A DNA stretch of 64,000 bases from Roseobacter sp. MH60115 (lineage in GTDB: Bacteria > Pseudomonadota > Alphaproteobacteria > Rhodobacterales > Rhodobacteraceae): contig NZ_JADOBQ010000004.1 of NCBI RefSeq assembly GCF_015644665.1, positions 69,501 to 133,500 of the forward strand. The letters are read 5' to 3'. The notes below the pieces were generated by a model that made no database searches, was not told the DNA's origin, and was given only the letters and a program-made list of their open reading frames with translations. Within the stretch, counting starts at the first letter, position 1. Each line of letters starts with the position of its first letter. The translations under genes were made by a program, and so were the position numbers. Below, in pieces: positions 53,764 through 63,781 of this stretch.

Positions 53764-53832
53764 TGCTTTTGCCATTTCCCATGCGCACGTTAGAGTTACA
53801 TTCGAACATATAATTCTTTGGAGCACGTTGTC

Positions 53833-54840
53833 ATGAGCGAAGCAGAAGACATGGTCGCGGAGATCGAAGCCCTTGGCACGCGGCTGGGTGAGGCCAAGGC
53901 GTCAATCACCAAGCGCTTCATCGGGCAGGAACGCGTGGTGGAGCTAACGCTTGCGGCATTGCTGTGCGGCGGGCATGGACTTCTGATCGGTCTGCCGGGC
54001 CTCGGCAAGACACGGCTCGTTGAAACGCTGTCGACCGTGATGGGTCTGCATGGCAACCGCGTGCAGTTCACGCCGGACCTGATGCCGGCGGATATTCTGG
54101 GCTCGGAGGTGTTGGATACTGCGGCCGATGGCTCCCGCGCCTTCCGCTTCATTCAGGGGCCGATTTTCTGCCAGTTGCTGATGGCCGATGAAATCAACCG
54201 CGCCTCGCCCCGGACACAATCGGCGCTGCTGCAGGCGATGCAGGAGAAAACAGTCACGGTTGCAGGCGAAAACCGCACGCTGGGCGTGCCTTTCCACGTG
54301 CTGGCCACGCAGAACCCGATTGAACAGGAAGGCACCTATCCGCTGCCCGAAGCGCAGCTGGACCGTTTCCTTGTGCAGATCGATGTGGCCTATCCGGATC
54401 GCGATACCGAACGCGATATCCTGCTGGCCACCACCGGGGATGCCGAGGAAGAATCCACCGAGGTCTTTACAGCCGTCCAGCTTCTGGAGGCGCAGCAGTT
54501 GCTGCGGCGGATGCCGGTCGGCGAAAGCGTGGTCGAGATGATCCTCGATCTGGTCCGCGCCTTCCGGCCAGAGGAAGAAGGCGCCTCGCAACAGGTTCGG
54601 GAGACCGTCGCCTGGGGGCCGGGCCCTCGTGCGGCACAGGCGCTGATGCTGACCGTCCGCGCCCGCGCGCTGCTGCAGGGCCGTCTGGCGCCGTCCGCTG
54701 AGGATGTGCTCGATATGGCGCGCCCGGTGCTCAGCCACCGGATGGCGCTGAACTTCGCGGCACGGGCCCGCGGTGACAGCCTCGCAGGTCTCATCGACAC
54801 AACCGCTGCAGAGCTGGCCGGGGCGAAGGCCGCCGCGTGA
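53833..54840 (+). CDS. MoxR family AAA+ ATPase
   Basis: A 335 aa AAA+ protein. Walker A is GLPGLGKT, Walker B LMADEINRASPRTQSALLQAMQE, with the MoxR-typical VLATQNPIEQEGTYPLPEAQLDRF. MoxR ATPases act as chaperones, often for DUF58 and von Willebrand-type partners encoded beside them. The start at 53833 has GGAG upstream; a TTG at 53818 is less likely. First gene of a four-gene operon with overlapping ends. Confidence 0.93.
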   Translation: MSEAEDMVAEIEALGTRLGEAKASITKRFIGQERVVELTLAALLCGGHGLLIGLPGLGKTRLVETLSTVMGLHGNRVQFTPDLMPADILGSEVLDTAADGSRAFRFIQGPIFCQLLMADEINRASPRTQSALLQAMQEKTVTVAGENRTLGVPFHVLATQNPIEQEGTYPLPEAQLDRFLVQIDVAYPDRDTERDILLATTGDAEEESTEVFTAVQLLEAQQLLRRMPVGESVVEMILDLVRAFRPEEEGASQQVRETVAWGPGPRAAQALMLTVRARALLQGRLAPSAEDVLDMARPVLSHRMALNFAARARGDSLAGLIDTTAAELAGAKAAA

Positions 54841-55742
54841 CCCCAGCAACGCCCCTTCCCTACGTGACCCAGCCGACCACGTTGCGCGCCGCAGCCGAGA
54901 CGCAGGCGGCAACCTTGCCGGCGCTTTTGGCACGTGCGGAACATCTGGCGGGGGCCGTGCTGCTGGGGGACCACGGGCGCAGGCGGGCTGGCATGGGCGA
55001 TGATTTCTGGCAGTACCGTCCGGCGCAAAGCGGCGACAGCCGACGGCTGATCGACCACCGCCGCTCGGCCCGGGGTGACACGGAATTCGTGCGCGAACGC
55101 GAGTGGCAGATTGCCCAATCGGTCATGCTCTGGATCGACCAAGGAGCCTCCATGCGCTTTGCCAGCACCGATGATCTGCCCCTGAAAGCAGATCGGGCGC
55201 GGCTCTTGGGGCTGGCCTGTGCGATCCTGCTGGTGCGCGGTGGCGAACGCGTGGGGCTGACGGGCACCACCCTGCCGCCCCGGCGTGGCAATACCCAGAT
55301 CCTGCGGTTGGCCGAAGCCTTCACCACGGATGCGGCCGAAGACTATGCCCCGCCCGAGCACCGTGCGATGATCCCGTCGGCGCGGGCGCTCTTCATCTCG
55401 GATTTCATGGGCGACGTCGAAGAAGTCAAACTGGCGCTCACCAAGGCCGCTGATCGAGGTGTGCGCGGCGTTCTGCTGCATGTGCTTGACCCCTCGGAAG
55501 AGGCCTTTCCCTTTCGCGGGCGCACCATCTTTGAGAGCGTCGGCGGCAGCCTGCGCCACGAAACCCTGAAAGCAAATGATCTGAGGGATCGCTATCTGGA
55601 CCGGCTGGCCGCCCGCAAAGAGGAGCTGCAAAAGCTCTGTGCGCTGACCAGCTGGCAATACGGGCTGCACCACACGGATGCCTCGGCGCAATCGGCCTTG
55701 CTCTGGCTCTACCGGGCGCTGGACACCGGGGGCACGCGATGA
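54837..55742 (+). CDS. DUF58 domain protein
   Basis: A 301 aa protein with the DUF58 core: FWQYRPAQSGDSRRLIDHRRSARGDTEFVREREWQIAQSVMLWID, then ALFISDFMGDVEEVKLALTKAADRGVRGVLLHVLDPSEE. It is related to vWA-fold proteins and lacks TM segments. It is the usual partner of MoxR. The GTG start overlaps the MoxR stop (GTGA), and its own stop overlaps the next gene. Confidence 0.92.
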   Translation: MTPATPLPYVTQPTTLRAAAETQAATLPALLARAEHLAGAVLLGDHGRRRAGMGDDFWQYRPAQSGDSRRLIDHRRSARGDTEFVREREWQIAQSVMLWIDQGASMRFASTDDLPLKADRARLLGLACAILLVRGGERVGLTGTTLPPRRGNTQILRLAEAFTTDAAEDYAPPEHRAMIPSARALFISDFMGDVEEVKLALTKAADRGVRGVLLHVLDPSEEAFPFRGRTIFESVGGSLRHETLKANDLRDRYLDRLAARKEELQKLCALTSWQYGLHHTDASAQSALLWLYRALDTGGTR

Positions 55743-58516
55743 CGGTTCTGGGCGGCATCGGCTTCACCGCGCCCTGGCTCTTGCTGGCGCTTCTGGTCCT
55801 GCCAATCCTCTGGCTGATCCTGCGGGCCGTGCCCCCTGCGCCCATTCGGCAGCGTTTTCCGGGCGTGGCACTCCTGCTGGGTCTCAAGGACGATGAAACC
55901 GTATCCGACCGGACGCCGTGGTGGCTCCTGCTGCTGCGCATGCTGGCGGTTGCTGCCATCATTCTGGGCCTTGCCGGACCGGTCCTGAACCCGAACGAAG
56001 ATCAGGCGCAGGGCACCGGGCCCTTGCTGATCGTGCTGGATGGCAGCTGGGCCGGGGCAACCCGCTGGTCCGAACAGGAAGAGGCCATTGCCGCACAGCT
56101 GACCCGTGCCAGCCGCGCCGGGCGCACGGTTGCCTTCCTTGACATGGCCCGCCCGCAGCCGCCCGTGTTCCAGACGGCGGATGTCTGGCGCAGCCGCCTG
56201 CCGGGCTTCCGGCCAGCCCCATGGCAGCCGGATGCGGCGCGGACCGCCCTCGCCCTGTCCTTTGTCGCAGAGACGGACGGCTTTGACACGCTGTGGTTCA
56301 GCGATGGGCTCGACTATCCGGGGCGCGACAGGGCGCTTGCCGCCTTTGAAGCAGAGGGAAGCGTTGAGGTTTATCAGACAGCGGCGAATGTCGTGGCCAT
56401 GGCACCAGCAGGCTTTGAGGATGGTGCGGTTCAGCTGACGGCACTTCGCGCGGCGCCGGGGCCGGAGCGTGAAGTTGTCGTGCAGGCGCAGGGACGTGAT
56501 CCGGCAGGCAATGCCAGCATCCTCGCCACGGCCACGGCCACCTTTGGTGATGGCGAAACCACAACCTCCACCGCGCTGTCGCTGCCGTCAGAGCTGCGCG
56601 CGCGCATCACCCGGTTCGATCTGCAGGGACAAAGGTCCGCCGGCGCCACGACACTGGCCGACGATGGGTTGCGCCGCCGCGAGGTGGCCCTGATCGCGGG
56701 CCGGGAAGGCCGCGAAGGTCTGGAGCTGCTGTCGCCGCTGCATTATATCGAACAGGCCCTCGCCCCGAATGCGGATCTGATCCACGGCGCGCTCAGCGAT
56801 GTGCTGCCTGCCAACCCGGATGTGATCGTTTTGGCGGATGTGGCCACACTGTCGCCGTCCGAGACCGAAAGCCTCGGGGCCTGGATTGATCAGGGCGGCA
56901 TGCTGGTCCGCTTTGCCGGGCCGCGCGTGGCGGCAAGCGACGTCAGCCGCATTGACGAGGACCCGATGATGCCGGTGCGCCTGCGCACGGGCGGGCGCAC
57001 GGTTGGCGGTGCCATGAGCTGGGGCGCGCCCAAGGCGCTGGCCCCCTTTCGCGAAGCCTCTCCCTTCTTCGGGCTGAGCATTCCGGACGATGTGCAGATC
57101 ACCAGCCAGGTCATGGCCCAGCCCGATCCAACATTGGCCGAACGCGTGATCGCCGAGCTGACCGATGGCACCCCGCTGGTGACGCGGAAAGCCCGCGAGC
57201 AGGGGCAGATCGTGCTTTTCCACATTACGGCAACGGCAGACTGGTCCACGCTGCCGCTTTCAGGCCTGTTCGTGCAGATGCTGGAACGCCTGGCGATCTC
57301 CAGCTCCTCCTCGCGCCCGGACGCTGCGCAGCTGGAGGGCACCACATGGACGCCAGAACAGGTGATGGACGGCTTCGGCACCCTGCGCGATGCAGGCAAC
57401 CTGCCCGGCGTTCCCGGCGCGGACCTGATGACGGCGCCGCCCGGCCCGGACATGCAGCCGGGCATCTACACCTCCGGGGATCGCCACCTGGCGCGCAACG
57501 TGATTGAGGCGGACAGCACCCTGACGCCGGTTGCATGGCCCGCGCGCATTCCTGTGAAAGGTTTTGCCGTTCCGCCGGAACAGCCCGTGGCCGGGTGGCT
57601 TTTGAGCCTGGCAATCCTGCTGTTGCTCGCGGATGTCGTTGCATCGCTGTCTCTGTCCGGCAGGTTGCTGGGCCGCGTAAACCGCGCCGCAATGGCCGCG
57701 ATGCTGGCTGCACTGCCTCTGGGGCTACCGCAGGACGCGCAGGCGCAAACCGCCGACGAGGACGCCTTTGCGCTGAACGCCACCGCCGAGCTGGCGCTGT
57801 CCTACGTGCTGACGGGCAACCGCAGTATTGACGAGATGTCGGACGCAGGCCTGCGCGGGTTGTCGGATACGCTCTTCTTCCGCACGTCCGTTGAACCCGC
57901 CGCCCCGGTGGGCGTGGATCTGGAGACGGATGAACTGGCGTTTTTTCCGGTGCTCTATTGGCCGATCACACCCGATCAGCCGCGCCCCTCTGCCGAAGCC
58001 TATGGCAAGCTCAACGAATACCTGCGGTCGGGTGGCCTGATCCTGTTTGACACGCGCGATGCGGATGTGGCGCGGTTCGGCGCGGCAAGTCCCAACGGAC
58101 GCAAACTCCAAGACCTCGCCGCCCCGCTGGACATTCCACCGCTGGAACCGCTGCCGACGGATCACGTGTTGACCCGCACCTTCTACCTTCTGCAGGATTT
58201 CCCCGGACGGCACAGCAGCCGCGATGTCTGGGTCGAGGCCGCGCCGCCCGATGCCGAACAGGTCGAAGGCATGCCCTTCCGCAATCTCAACGATGGCGTC
58301 ACCCCGGTGGTGATCGGCGGCAATGACTGGGCGTCCGCCTGGGCGGTCGGCACGTCAGGCGCACCGCTTGTGCCCATCGGTCGCGGTTTCACCGGTGAAC
58401 GGCAGCGCGAACTGGCCTTTCGGTTCGGCGTCAATCTGGTGATGCATGTGCTCACCGGAAACTACAAATCCGATCAGGTGCACGTGCCTGCGCTGCTCGA
58501 CAGGTTGGGCCAATGA
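55739..58516 (+). CDS. DUF4159 / BatA-like membrane protein
   Basis: A 925 aa protein. The N-terminus has two TM helices with the BatA/aerotolerance pattern (PWLLLALLVLPILWLIL and WWLLLLRMLAVAAIILGLAGP), then a vWA-like periplasmic domain (LLIVLDGSWAGATRW). Another TM helix lies near 615-635. A signal-like stretch ending AQAQTADED is followed by a C-terminal DUF4159 domain (about 690-925). It looks like a fusion of a BatA-type protein with DUF4159. It overlaps both neighbours by four bases. Confidence 0.9.
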   Translation: MTVLGGIGFTAPWLLLALLVLPILWLILRAVPPAPIRQRFPGVALLLGLKDDETVSDRTPWWLLLLRMLAVAAIILGLAGPVLNPNEDQAQGTGPLLIVLDGSWAGATRWSEQEEAIAAQLTRASRAGRTVAFLDMARPQPPVFQTADVWRSRLPGFRPAPWQPDAARTALALSFVAETDGFDTLWFSDGLDYPGRDRALAAFEAEGSVEVYQTAANVVAMAPAGFEDGAVQLTALRAAPGPEREVVVQAQGRDPAGNASILATATATFGDGETTTSTALSLPSELRARITRFDLQGQRSAGATTLADDGLRRREVALIAGREGREGLELLSPLHYIEQALAPNADLIHGALSDVLPANPDVIVLADVATLSPSETESLGAWIDQGGMLVRFAGPRVAASDVSRIDEDPMMPVRLRTGGRTVGGAMSWGAPKALAPFREASPFFGLSIPDDVQITSQVMAQPDPTLAERVIAELTDGTPLVTRKAREQGQIVLFHITATADWSTLPLSGLFVQMLERLAISSSSSRPDAAQLEGTTWTPEQVMDGFGTLRDAGNLPGVPGADLMTAPPGPDMQPGIYTSGDRHLARNVIEADSTLTPVAWPARIPVKGFAVPPEQPVAGWLLSLAILLLLADVVASLSLSGRLLGRVNRAAMAAMLAALPLGLPQDAQAQTADEDAFALNATAELALSYVLTGNRSIDEMSDAGLRGLSDTLFFRTSVEPAAPVGVDLETDELAFFPVLYWPITPDQPRPSAEAYGKLNEYLRSGGLILFDTRDADVARFGAASPNGRKLQDLAAPLDIPPLEPLPTDHVLTRTFYLLQDFPGRHSSRDVWVEAAPPDAEQVEGMPFRNLNDGVTPVVIGGNDWASAWAVGTSGAPLVPIGRGFTGERQRELAFRFGVNLVMHVLTGNYKSDQVHVPALLDRLGQ

Positions 58517-60555
58517 CGGGCAGCATCATCTTTGACCCGCTTATCCCATGGTCCCTGTTGGTCATGGTCGGGATGATCGCCCTGATCAGCGTGATGCTCG
58601 CCGCCGTGCGCGGGTTGAACGGATGGGCGCTGCGTGCCCTGGCCGCTGCGGTTGTTCTGGCAGCACTGACGGGCCCGTCCTATCAGGTCGAGGATCGCGC
58701 GCCCCTCACCGATATCGTGATGCTGCTGGAGGACGAAAGCGCCAGCCAAACGCTCTCGGACCGGCCGGAGCAGGCCAAATCCGCCGCGGATGATCTGGCA
58801 ACCCGCATCGCCGCCCGTCCCAATACCGAAGTCCGCCGCATCACCGTACCGGATGGCGAAGGGGACGCGGGAACCGAATTGATGACGGCCTTGTCTGCCG
58901 CGCTGGCCGAAGAGCCGCGCGCGCGCGTTGCAGGCATTCTCGCCTTCAGCGACGGGCAGGTGCATGACGCCGATCTGCCGCTTGATCTGCCCGCCCCGAT
59001 GCACCTTCTGATGACCGGGAAATCCACCGACTGGGACCGCCGTCTTGAGATCCGCAACGCGCCCGCCTTTGCGATCATCGGCGAGCCGGTGACGCTGACG
59101 CTCAGAGTGGAGGATATGGGCGCCACGCCGCAGGGCTCCGGCATGGCGCCGCTGGAAATCTCCGTCGATGGGGACACCCCGCAAAGCTATCAGGTGCCTC
59201 TGGGGCAGGACATCGAACTGCCGATCACCCTGCCGCACGGCGGGCGCAACGTCATCCAGTTCACTGTACCCGAAGCCGATGGAGAACTGACCGACCGCAA
59301 CAATACCGCGCTCGTGCAGATCAACGGCGTGCGCGACCGGTTGCGTGTCCTGCTGGTTTCGGGCGAGCCGCACCCGGGCGGGCGCACCTGGCGCAACCTG
59401 TTGAAATCAGACAGCTCCGTCGATCTGGTGCATTTCACCATTCTGCGCCCCCCTGAAAAGCAGGATGGCGTGCCGGTGAGCGAGCTCAGCCTGATCGCGT
59501 TTCCAACGCGGGAGCTCTTCCTCGAAAAGATCGATGACTTCGACCTGATCATCTTTGACCGCTACAAACGGCGTGGGATCCTGCCTGCGCTCTACCTCGA
59601 CAATGTGGCCAACTACATCCGGCAAGGCGGCGCGGTTCTGGTGGCAGCAGGCGCGGATTTTGCAGGCGCAGACAGCATCTATCGCTCCCCCCTGGGTGAG
59701 GTTTTGCCAGCCCAGCCGACCGCACGGGTGCTTGAAGAACCCTACCGGCCGATTGTGACCGATCTGGGCAAACGTCACCCGGTCACGACCGGGCTGCCCG
59801 GTGGCGGCGACTGGGGCCGCTGGCTGCGCCAGATCGACGTGGCGCAACCGCAGGGTAACACGGTGATGTCCGGCGTCGATGACCGCCCCCTGCTCATTCT
59901 CGACCGGGTGGGCGAGGGACGCGTGGCCCTGCTGGCCTCCGATCATGCGTGGCTCTGGAATCGCGGATACGAAGGCGGCGGGCCGCAGCTGGAACTGCTG
60001 CGCCGGCTTGCCCACTGGATGATGAAAGAGCCGGAACTGGAAGAGGAATCGCTGACCGCCGAGGCCACGGGCCAGACCATGCGGATCAAGCGGCGCACCC
60101 TGTCTGACGACGTGCCGCCGGTGACCTTGACCGACCCATCGGGCAATACCGCCGAGCTGAACCTGACAGAGACAAGCCCCGGTGTGTTTGAAGGTGTGTT
60201 CGAAGGGCCGGAAATCGGGCTCTACCGGTTGGTCAACGGCGATCAGAACGCGGTCATCGGTCTCGGCCCCGCGGCCCCTCGCGAGTTTGAACAGACAATC
60301 GCCACGTCGGAGATCCTTGCGCCGGTAATCGCGGGCCTGCGTGGCGGCGCCATTGCTCTGGAAGATGGTCTGCCCAGGCTGCGGAATGTGCGCATTGGCC
60401 GCCCTGCCGCCGGACGGGGCTGGATCGGCCTGACGCCACGGGATGCTTTTGAAACGCGGGATGTGCGGCAAACCAACCTGCTACCGGGGTGGCTGGTGCT
60501 GCTCCTGTCCTCTGCCCTGCTGATTGGCGCGTGGTTGCGCGAGGGTCGACGTTAA
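58513..60555 (+). CDS. Membrane protein with GATase1-like domain, MoxR operon
   Basis: A 680 aa protein. Two N-terminal TM helices (about 12-55) lead into a periplasmic region with vWA-like (TDIVMLLEDESASQ) and CARDB-like parts. A class-I glutamine-amidotransferase-like flavodoxin fold follows near residues 270-500 (LRVLLVSGEPHPGGRTWRNLL, IRQGGAVLVAAGADFAG, GRVALLASDHAWLW). A last TM helix is near 660-676. The GATase Cys-His-Glu triad is not evident, so catalysis is unlikely. It closes the operon, and may form a membrane complex with the DUF4159 protein. Confidence 0.88.
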   Translation: MTGSIIFDPLIPWSLLVMVGMIALISVMLAAVRGLNGWALRALAAAVVLAALTGPSYQVEDRAPLTDIVMLLEDESASQTLSDRPEQAKSAADDLATRIAARPNTEVRRITVPDGEGDAGTELMTALSAALAEEPRARVAGILAFSDGQVHDADLPLDLPAPMHLLMTGKSTDWDRRLEIRNAPAFAIIGEPVTLTLRVEDMGATPQGSGMAPLEISVDGDTPQSYQVPLGQDIELPITLPHGGRNVIQFTVPEADGELTDRNNTALVQINGVRDRLRVLLVSGEPHPGGRTWRNLLKSDSSVDLVHFTILRPPEKQDGVPVSELSLIAFPTRELFLEKIDDFDLIIFDRYKRRGILPALYLDNVANYIRQGGAVLVAAGADFAGADSIYRSPLGEVLPAQPTARVLEEPYRPIVTDLGKRHPVTTGLPGGGDWGRWLRQIDVAQPQGNTVMSGVDDRPLLILDRVGEGRVALLASDHAWLWNRGYEGGGPQLELLRRLAHWMMKEPELEEESLTAEATGQTMRIKRRTLSDDVPPVTLTDPSGNTAELNLTETSPGVFEGVFEGPEIGLYRLVNGDQNAVIGLGPAAPREFEQTIATSEILAPVIAGLRGGAIALEDGLPRLRNVRIGRPAAGRGWIGLTPRDAFETRDVRQTNLLPGWLVLLLSSALLIGAWLREGRR

Positions 60556-60690
60556 CACATTGCCATGTTTTTCCGAATTTCTTCGGCAAATCGGGCGCGT
60601 TTTCAGCGTCCGATAAGCTCCGGTTAAACAGATGTTCACCACATCGGTAGACAGTGCCGCCAAAAGGGTCAGAAGAATGCCGGTGGCCGG

Positions 60691-62967
60691 ATGAGTATCG
60701 CCAACAGATTGGCAGAGGAGCGCCGTGGACGACTAGCCGCAGAACGCCTGCTTGAACTGAAGCAGGCGGAGCTTTTTGCTGCAAACCGAAAACTTGGCGA
60801 ACATGCCAAGGCGCTGTCCCATGAAATCGTGGAAACCCGTGCCGAAGTCGCGACCGTGCGCAACGAAAACCAAAAGGTGAAATCCGACCTTTCCGCAGCC
60901 CACGAAAAAATCGAACTGGTGGAGCGACGCCTGTGGCACTCCATCGAAACCATCAATGACGGTTTTGCCTTCTTCACGCCCGATCTGCAGATGATCATGG
61001 CCAACCGGTCGTATCTTGCGGTCTTCGACAAGCTCGAAGAGATCAAGCCAGGGGTCAGCTATGTCACGATCCTGCAGGTGTTAACCGATGAGGGTATCGT
61101 CAACGTTGGCGATAAAACCCCTGCGGCCTGGCGTCAGGAGATGATTGAGCGGGTTCAAAGCCCGGAGCCCGAACCTGTCACCATCCGGCTGTGGAATGGC
61201 GAATACATCAAGGTGATCGACCAGCGGGGCCCGGATGGGGACATCATTTCGCTGGGTCTCAACATCACCGCGACGGTTGAATACGAAAAGAAACTCAAGG
61301 CCGCGCGCGAGAGTGCCGAAACCGCCAACCGGGCAAAATCCGCCTTCCTCGCGAATATGAGCCACGAAATCCGAACCCCGATGAACGGTGTTGTCGGAAT
61401 GGCGGACGTGCTTGTGGACACGCCGCTGACCGAAGAGCAGCGGCTTTATGTCGATACGATCAAGAATTCCGGCGAGGCGCTGTTGGTTATCATCAATGAC
61501 GTGCTGGACTATTCCAAGATCGAAGCCGAACGGTTGCAACTGCACCTTGAACCCTTCGATCTGGAGCAATCCGTGCTTGAGATCATCATGCTCCTGCAAT
61601 CCTCCGCGCGGGACAAGGGACTGGATCTGATGCTGGATTACGATCTCTTCCTACCCTCGTCGTTTGTGGGCGACCGCGGACGCATGCGCCAGATTCTGAC
61701 GAACCTGATGGGCAACGCCGTCAAATTCACGGCCAAAGGCCATGTCAAAGTCAAGGTGCGGGGAGAGCCCGACGACGCCACTGGAGAAATCGCTCTTTCT
61801 GTGACGGTAGAGGACACCGGGATCGGCATCGCCGAAGATATGATCGAACACGTCTTTGGCGAATTCAACCAGGTTGAAAACGAACGTAATCGCCAGTTTG
61901 ACGGCACCGGGCTGGGCCTCGCGATTACCAGTCATCTGGTGAAACTGATGGGGGGCCGCGTCTGGCTAACATCAGAGGAGGGCGTCGGGTCTTGTTTCGG
62001 CTTCGAGGTCACCCTCAAGGCAGCCGACGGGATGCAGCTTGAACATCCGGATCTGCCCGAACGGCTGCGCCATGTCATGGTGATCGACGACTTCGAACCA
62101 AATCGCGAAGTGCTCTCCCTGCAATTGCAGCAATTGGGGCTCAAGGTCACTTCCTGCGCCGACGCCGCCTCGGCTCTGGCGCTCCTGGATCGCAGCGTGG
62201 ATCTTGTGCTGGCGGACCACATCATGCCCGAGATGAACGGGCTCGAATTTGCCAAGACCGCGCGGGATGCCGGACACAACATGCCGATACATCTGCTCAG
62301 TTCAAACGTTGGCTACGCGCAGGCAGATGCAGCAAGAGAAAACGTGGATGTCATTTCGCAACGTCCCTATCCGCGCCGCGACATGCTGCACTGGCTCGCG
62401 TCCTGGGAGGGGCGGCCCGATGCGCCGGGTAAGACGCAAGACTCTGTCGAGAACGATGGGGACCCAGCCTTTGCCCACCGTGATGCAGCTGCCGCAACGG
62501 CGGACGACCCGGCACCGGCAATCGAGGAAGCACCCGCTGCCGAACCACGCAAGATGCGTGTATTGGCCGCAGAGGACAACAAGACCAACCAGCTGGTCCT
62601 TCGCAAGATGCTCAAGGATTTCGACGTTGATCTGAAGTTTGCCAATGACGGGCTAGAGGCGGTGGAGGCCCATACCGCCTTCGACCCTGACTTGATCTTC
62701 ATGGATATCTCCATGCCGCGCATGGATGGGAAGGAGGCGACCCAGAAAATTCGCAAAAAGGAAGAAGAGACAGGCCGGCACGTCCCGATCATCGCCCTGA
62801 CCGCCCACGCGATGGAGGGGGACAACGTTGATATTCTTGCGGTGGGATTGGACCATTACATGTCGAAACCCGTGCGCAAGGCAGAGATGCATCAACACAT
62901 TCTGGACTACTGCCCGGCGGGGGCAGTTCCGCCGCGCAGCGACGCGCCCAGTCAGGCAGCCGGGTAA
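60691..62967 (+). CDS. Soluble hybrid histidine kinase with two receiver domains
   Basis: A 758 aa protein without TM segments. An N-terminal coiled coil (about 1-85) is followed by a PAS domain (about 85-200) and HisKA with phospho-His225 (SHEIRTPMNG). The HATPase with GTGLGLAI comes next (about 325-445). Receiver 1 (462-570) has Asp509 (VLADHIMPEMNG), but the conserved Lys position reads SQRP, so it may signal abnormally. Receiver 2 (621-745) has Asp672 (FMDISMPRMDG) and an intact KP. The coiled coil may mediate dimerisation or polar localisation. Its phosphotransfer partner is not in the window. Confidence 0.92.
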   Translation: MSIANRLAEERRGRLAAERLLELKQAELFAANRKLGEHAKALSHEIVETRAEVATVRNENQKVKSDLSAAHEKIELVERRLWHSIETINDGFAFFTPDLQMIMANRSYLAVFDKLEEIKPGVSYVTILQVLTDEGIVNVGDKTPAAWRQEMIERVQSPEPEPVTIRLWNGEYIKVIDQRGPDGDIISLGLNITATVEYEKKLKAARESAETANRAKSAFLANMSHEIRTPMNGVVGMADVLVDTPLTEEQRLYVDTIKNSGEALLVIINDVLDYSKIEAERLQLHLEPFDLEQSVLEIIMLLQSSARDKGLDLMLDYDLFLPSSFVGDRGRMRQILTNLMGNAVKFTAKGHVKVKVRGEPDDATGEIALSVTVEDTGIGIAEDMIEHVFGEFNQVENERNRQFDGTGLGLAITSHLVKLMGGRVWLTSEEGVGSCFGFEVTLKAADGMQLEHPDLPERLRHVMVIDDFEPNREVLSLQLQQLGLKVTSCADAASALALLDRSVDLVLADHIMPEMNGLEFAKTARDAGHNMPIHLLSSNVGYAQADAARENVDVISQRPYPRRDMLHWLASWEGRPDAPGKTQDSVENDGDPAFAHRDAAAATADDPAPAIEEAPAAEPRKMRVLAAEDNKTNQLVLRKMLKDFDVDLKFANDGLEAVEAHTAFDPDLIFMDISMPRMDGKEATQKIRKKEEETGRHVPIIALTAHAMEGDNVDILAVGLDHYMSKPVRKAEMHQHILDYCPAGAVPPRSDAPSQAAG

Positions 62968-63731
62968 TCGCGGATAAAAACCGGCGCATCAGAGGCCGAT
63001 AGATCAGCGCGATAGCGATATCCCTCCCAGTCAAAACCCTGAAGATCTTGGTCGTCTGTCAATTGGTTCTGGATCACGTATCGCGCCATGGCGCCCCGTG
63101 CTTTCTTGGCAAAGAAGCTGACGATTTTCGGGCCTTTGCCGTCTTTCCTGTCTTCCATGAAGGAGGGTGTAATCACGCACAGTTTCAGGGCCTTGGGCGC
63201 AACCGCCCCAAAGTACTCCTGGCTCGCGCAATTGATCAAAACCTCTGCCCCCACCGCCTCAGCTTGCGCATTCAACGCCTTGGACAATCCATCGCGCCAA
63301 TAATCGTACAGGGTTTGGCCCCGGCGGGTTTTCATCCGGCTGCCCATTTCCAGCCGGTAGGGCTGGATGGCATCCAGCGGTCGCAGCAATCCATAGAGCC
63401 CGGAGAGAATGCGCAAATGATCCTGCGCCCAATTCATATCATCTGTGGACAGAGACCCGGCCTGAAGCCCCTGATAGGTATCGCCCGCAAAGGCAAGCGC
63501 GGCAGGGCGCGTGCGTTCCGCGTCCGGAACCTCCTCGAAAGCCGCAAACCGGTCCCGATTGAGCCGCGCCAGATCATCCGATAAGTCCATCAGCCCTTTC
63601 AGCTTTCCGAGCGTCAGATTGCGCGCGGTCTTTACCAGGCGGATTGCATCCTCCTGAAAATCGGGCGCGGTTGCCCGAACGTCCCGCTTCGCCCAATCCA
63701 GCCGCTTGGCCGGTGAAATGACCACCAACAT
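62952..63731 (-). CDS. yaaA: YaaA family peroxide stress protein
   Basis: A 259 aa protein of the UPF0246/YaaA family: MLVVISPAKRLDW at the start, ALAFAGDTYQGLQA, LYGLLRPLDAIQPYRLEMG, SQEYFGAV and a C-terminal GFDWEGYRY. YaaA lowers intracellular iron and protects DNA from hydroxyl radicals during peroxide stress in E. coli. It overlaps the kinase 3' end by 16 bp tail to tail. Family length is normal. Confidence 0.93.
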   Translation of the reverse strand: MLVVISPAKRLDWAKRDVRATAPDFQEDAIRLVKTARNLTLGKLKGLMDLSDDLARLNRDRFAAFEEVPDAERTRPAALAFAGDTYQGLQAGSLSTDDMNWAQDHLRILSGLYGLLRPLDAIQPYRLEMGSRMKTRRGQTLYDYWRDGLSKALNAQAEAVGAEVLINCASQEYFGAVAPKALKLCVITPSFMEDRKDGKGPKIVSFFAKKARGAMARYVIQNQLTDDQDLQGFDWEGYRYRADLSASDAPVFIRDYPAA

Positions 63732-63781
63732 CTTTTATCCCCCATCGCGTGTCCACGCACCCACATTGCCTGACGCGCGAT

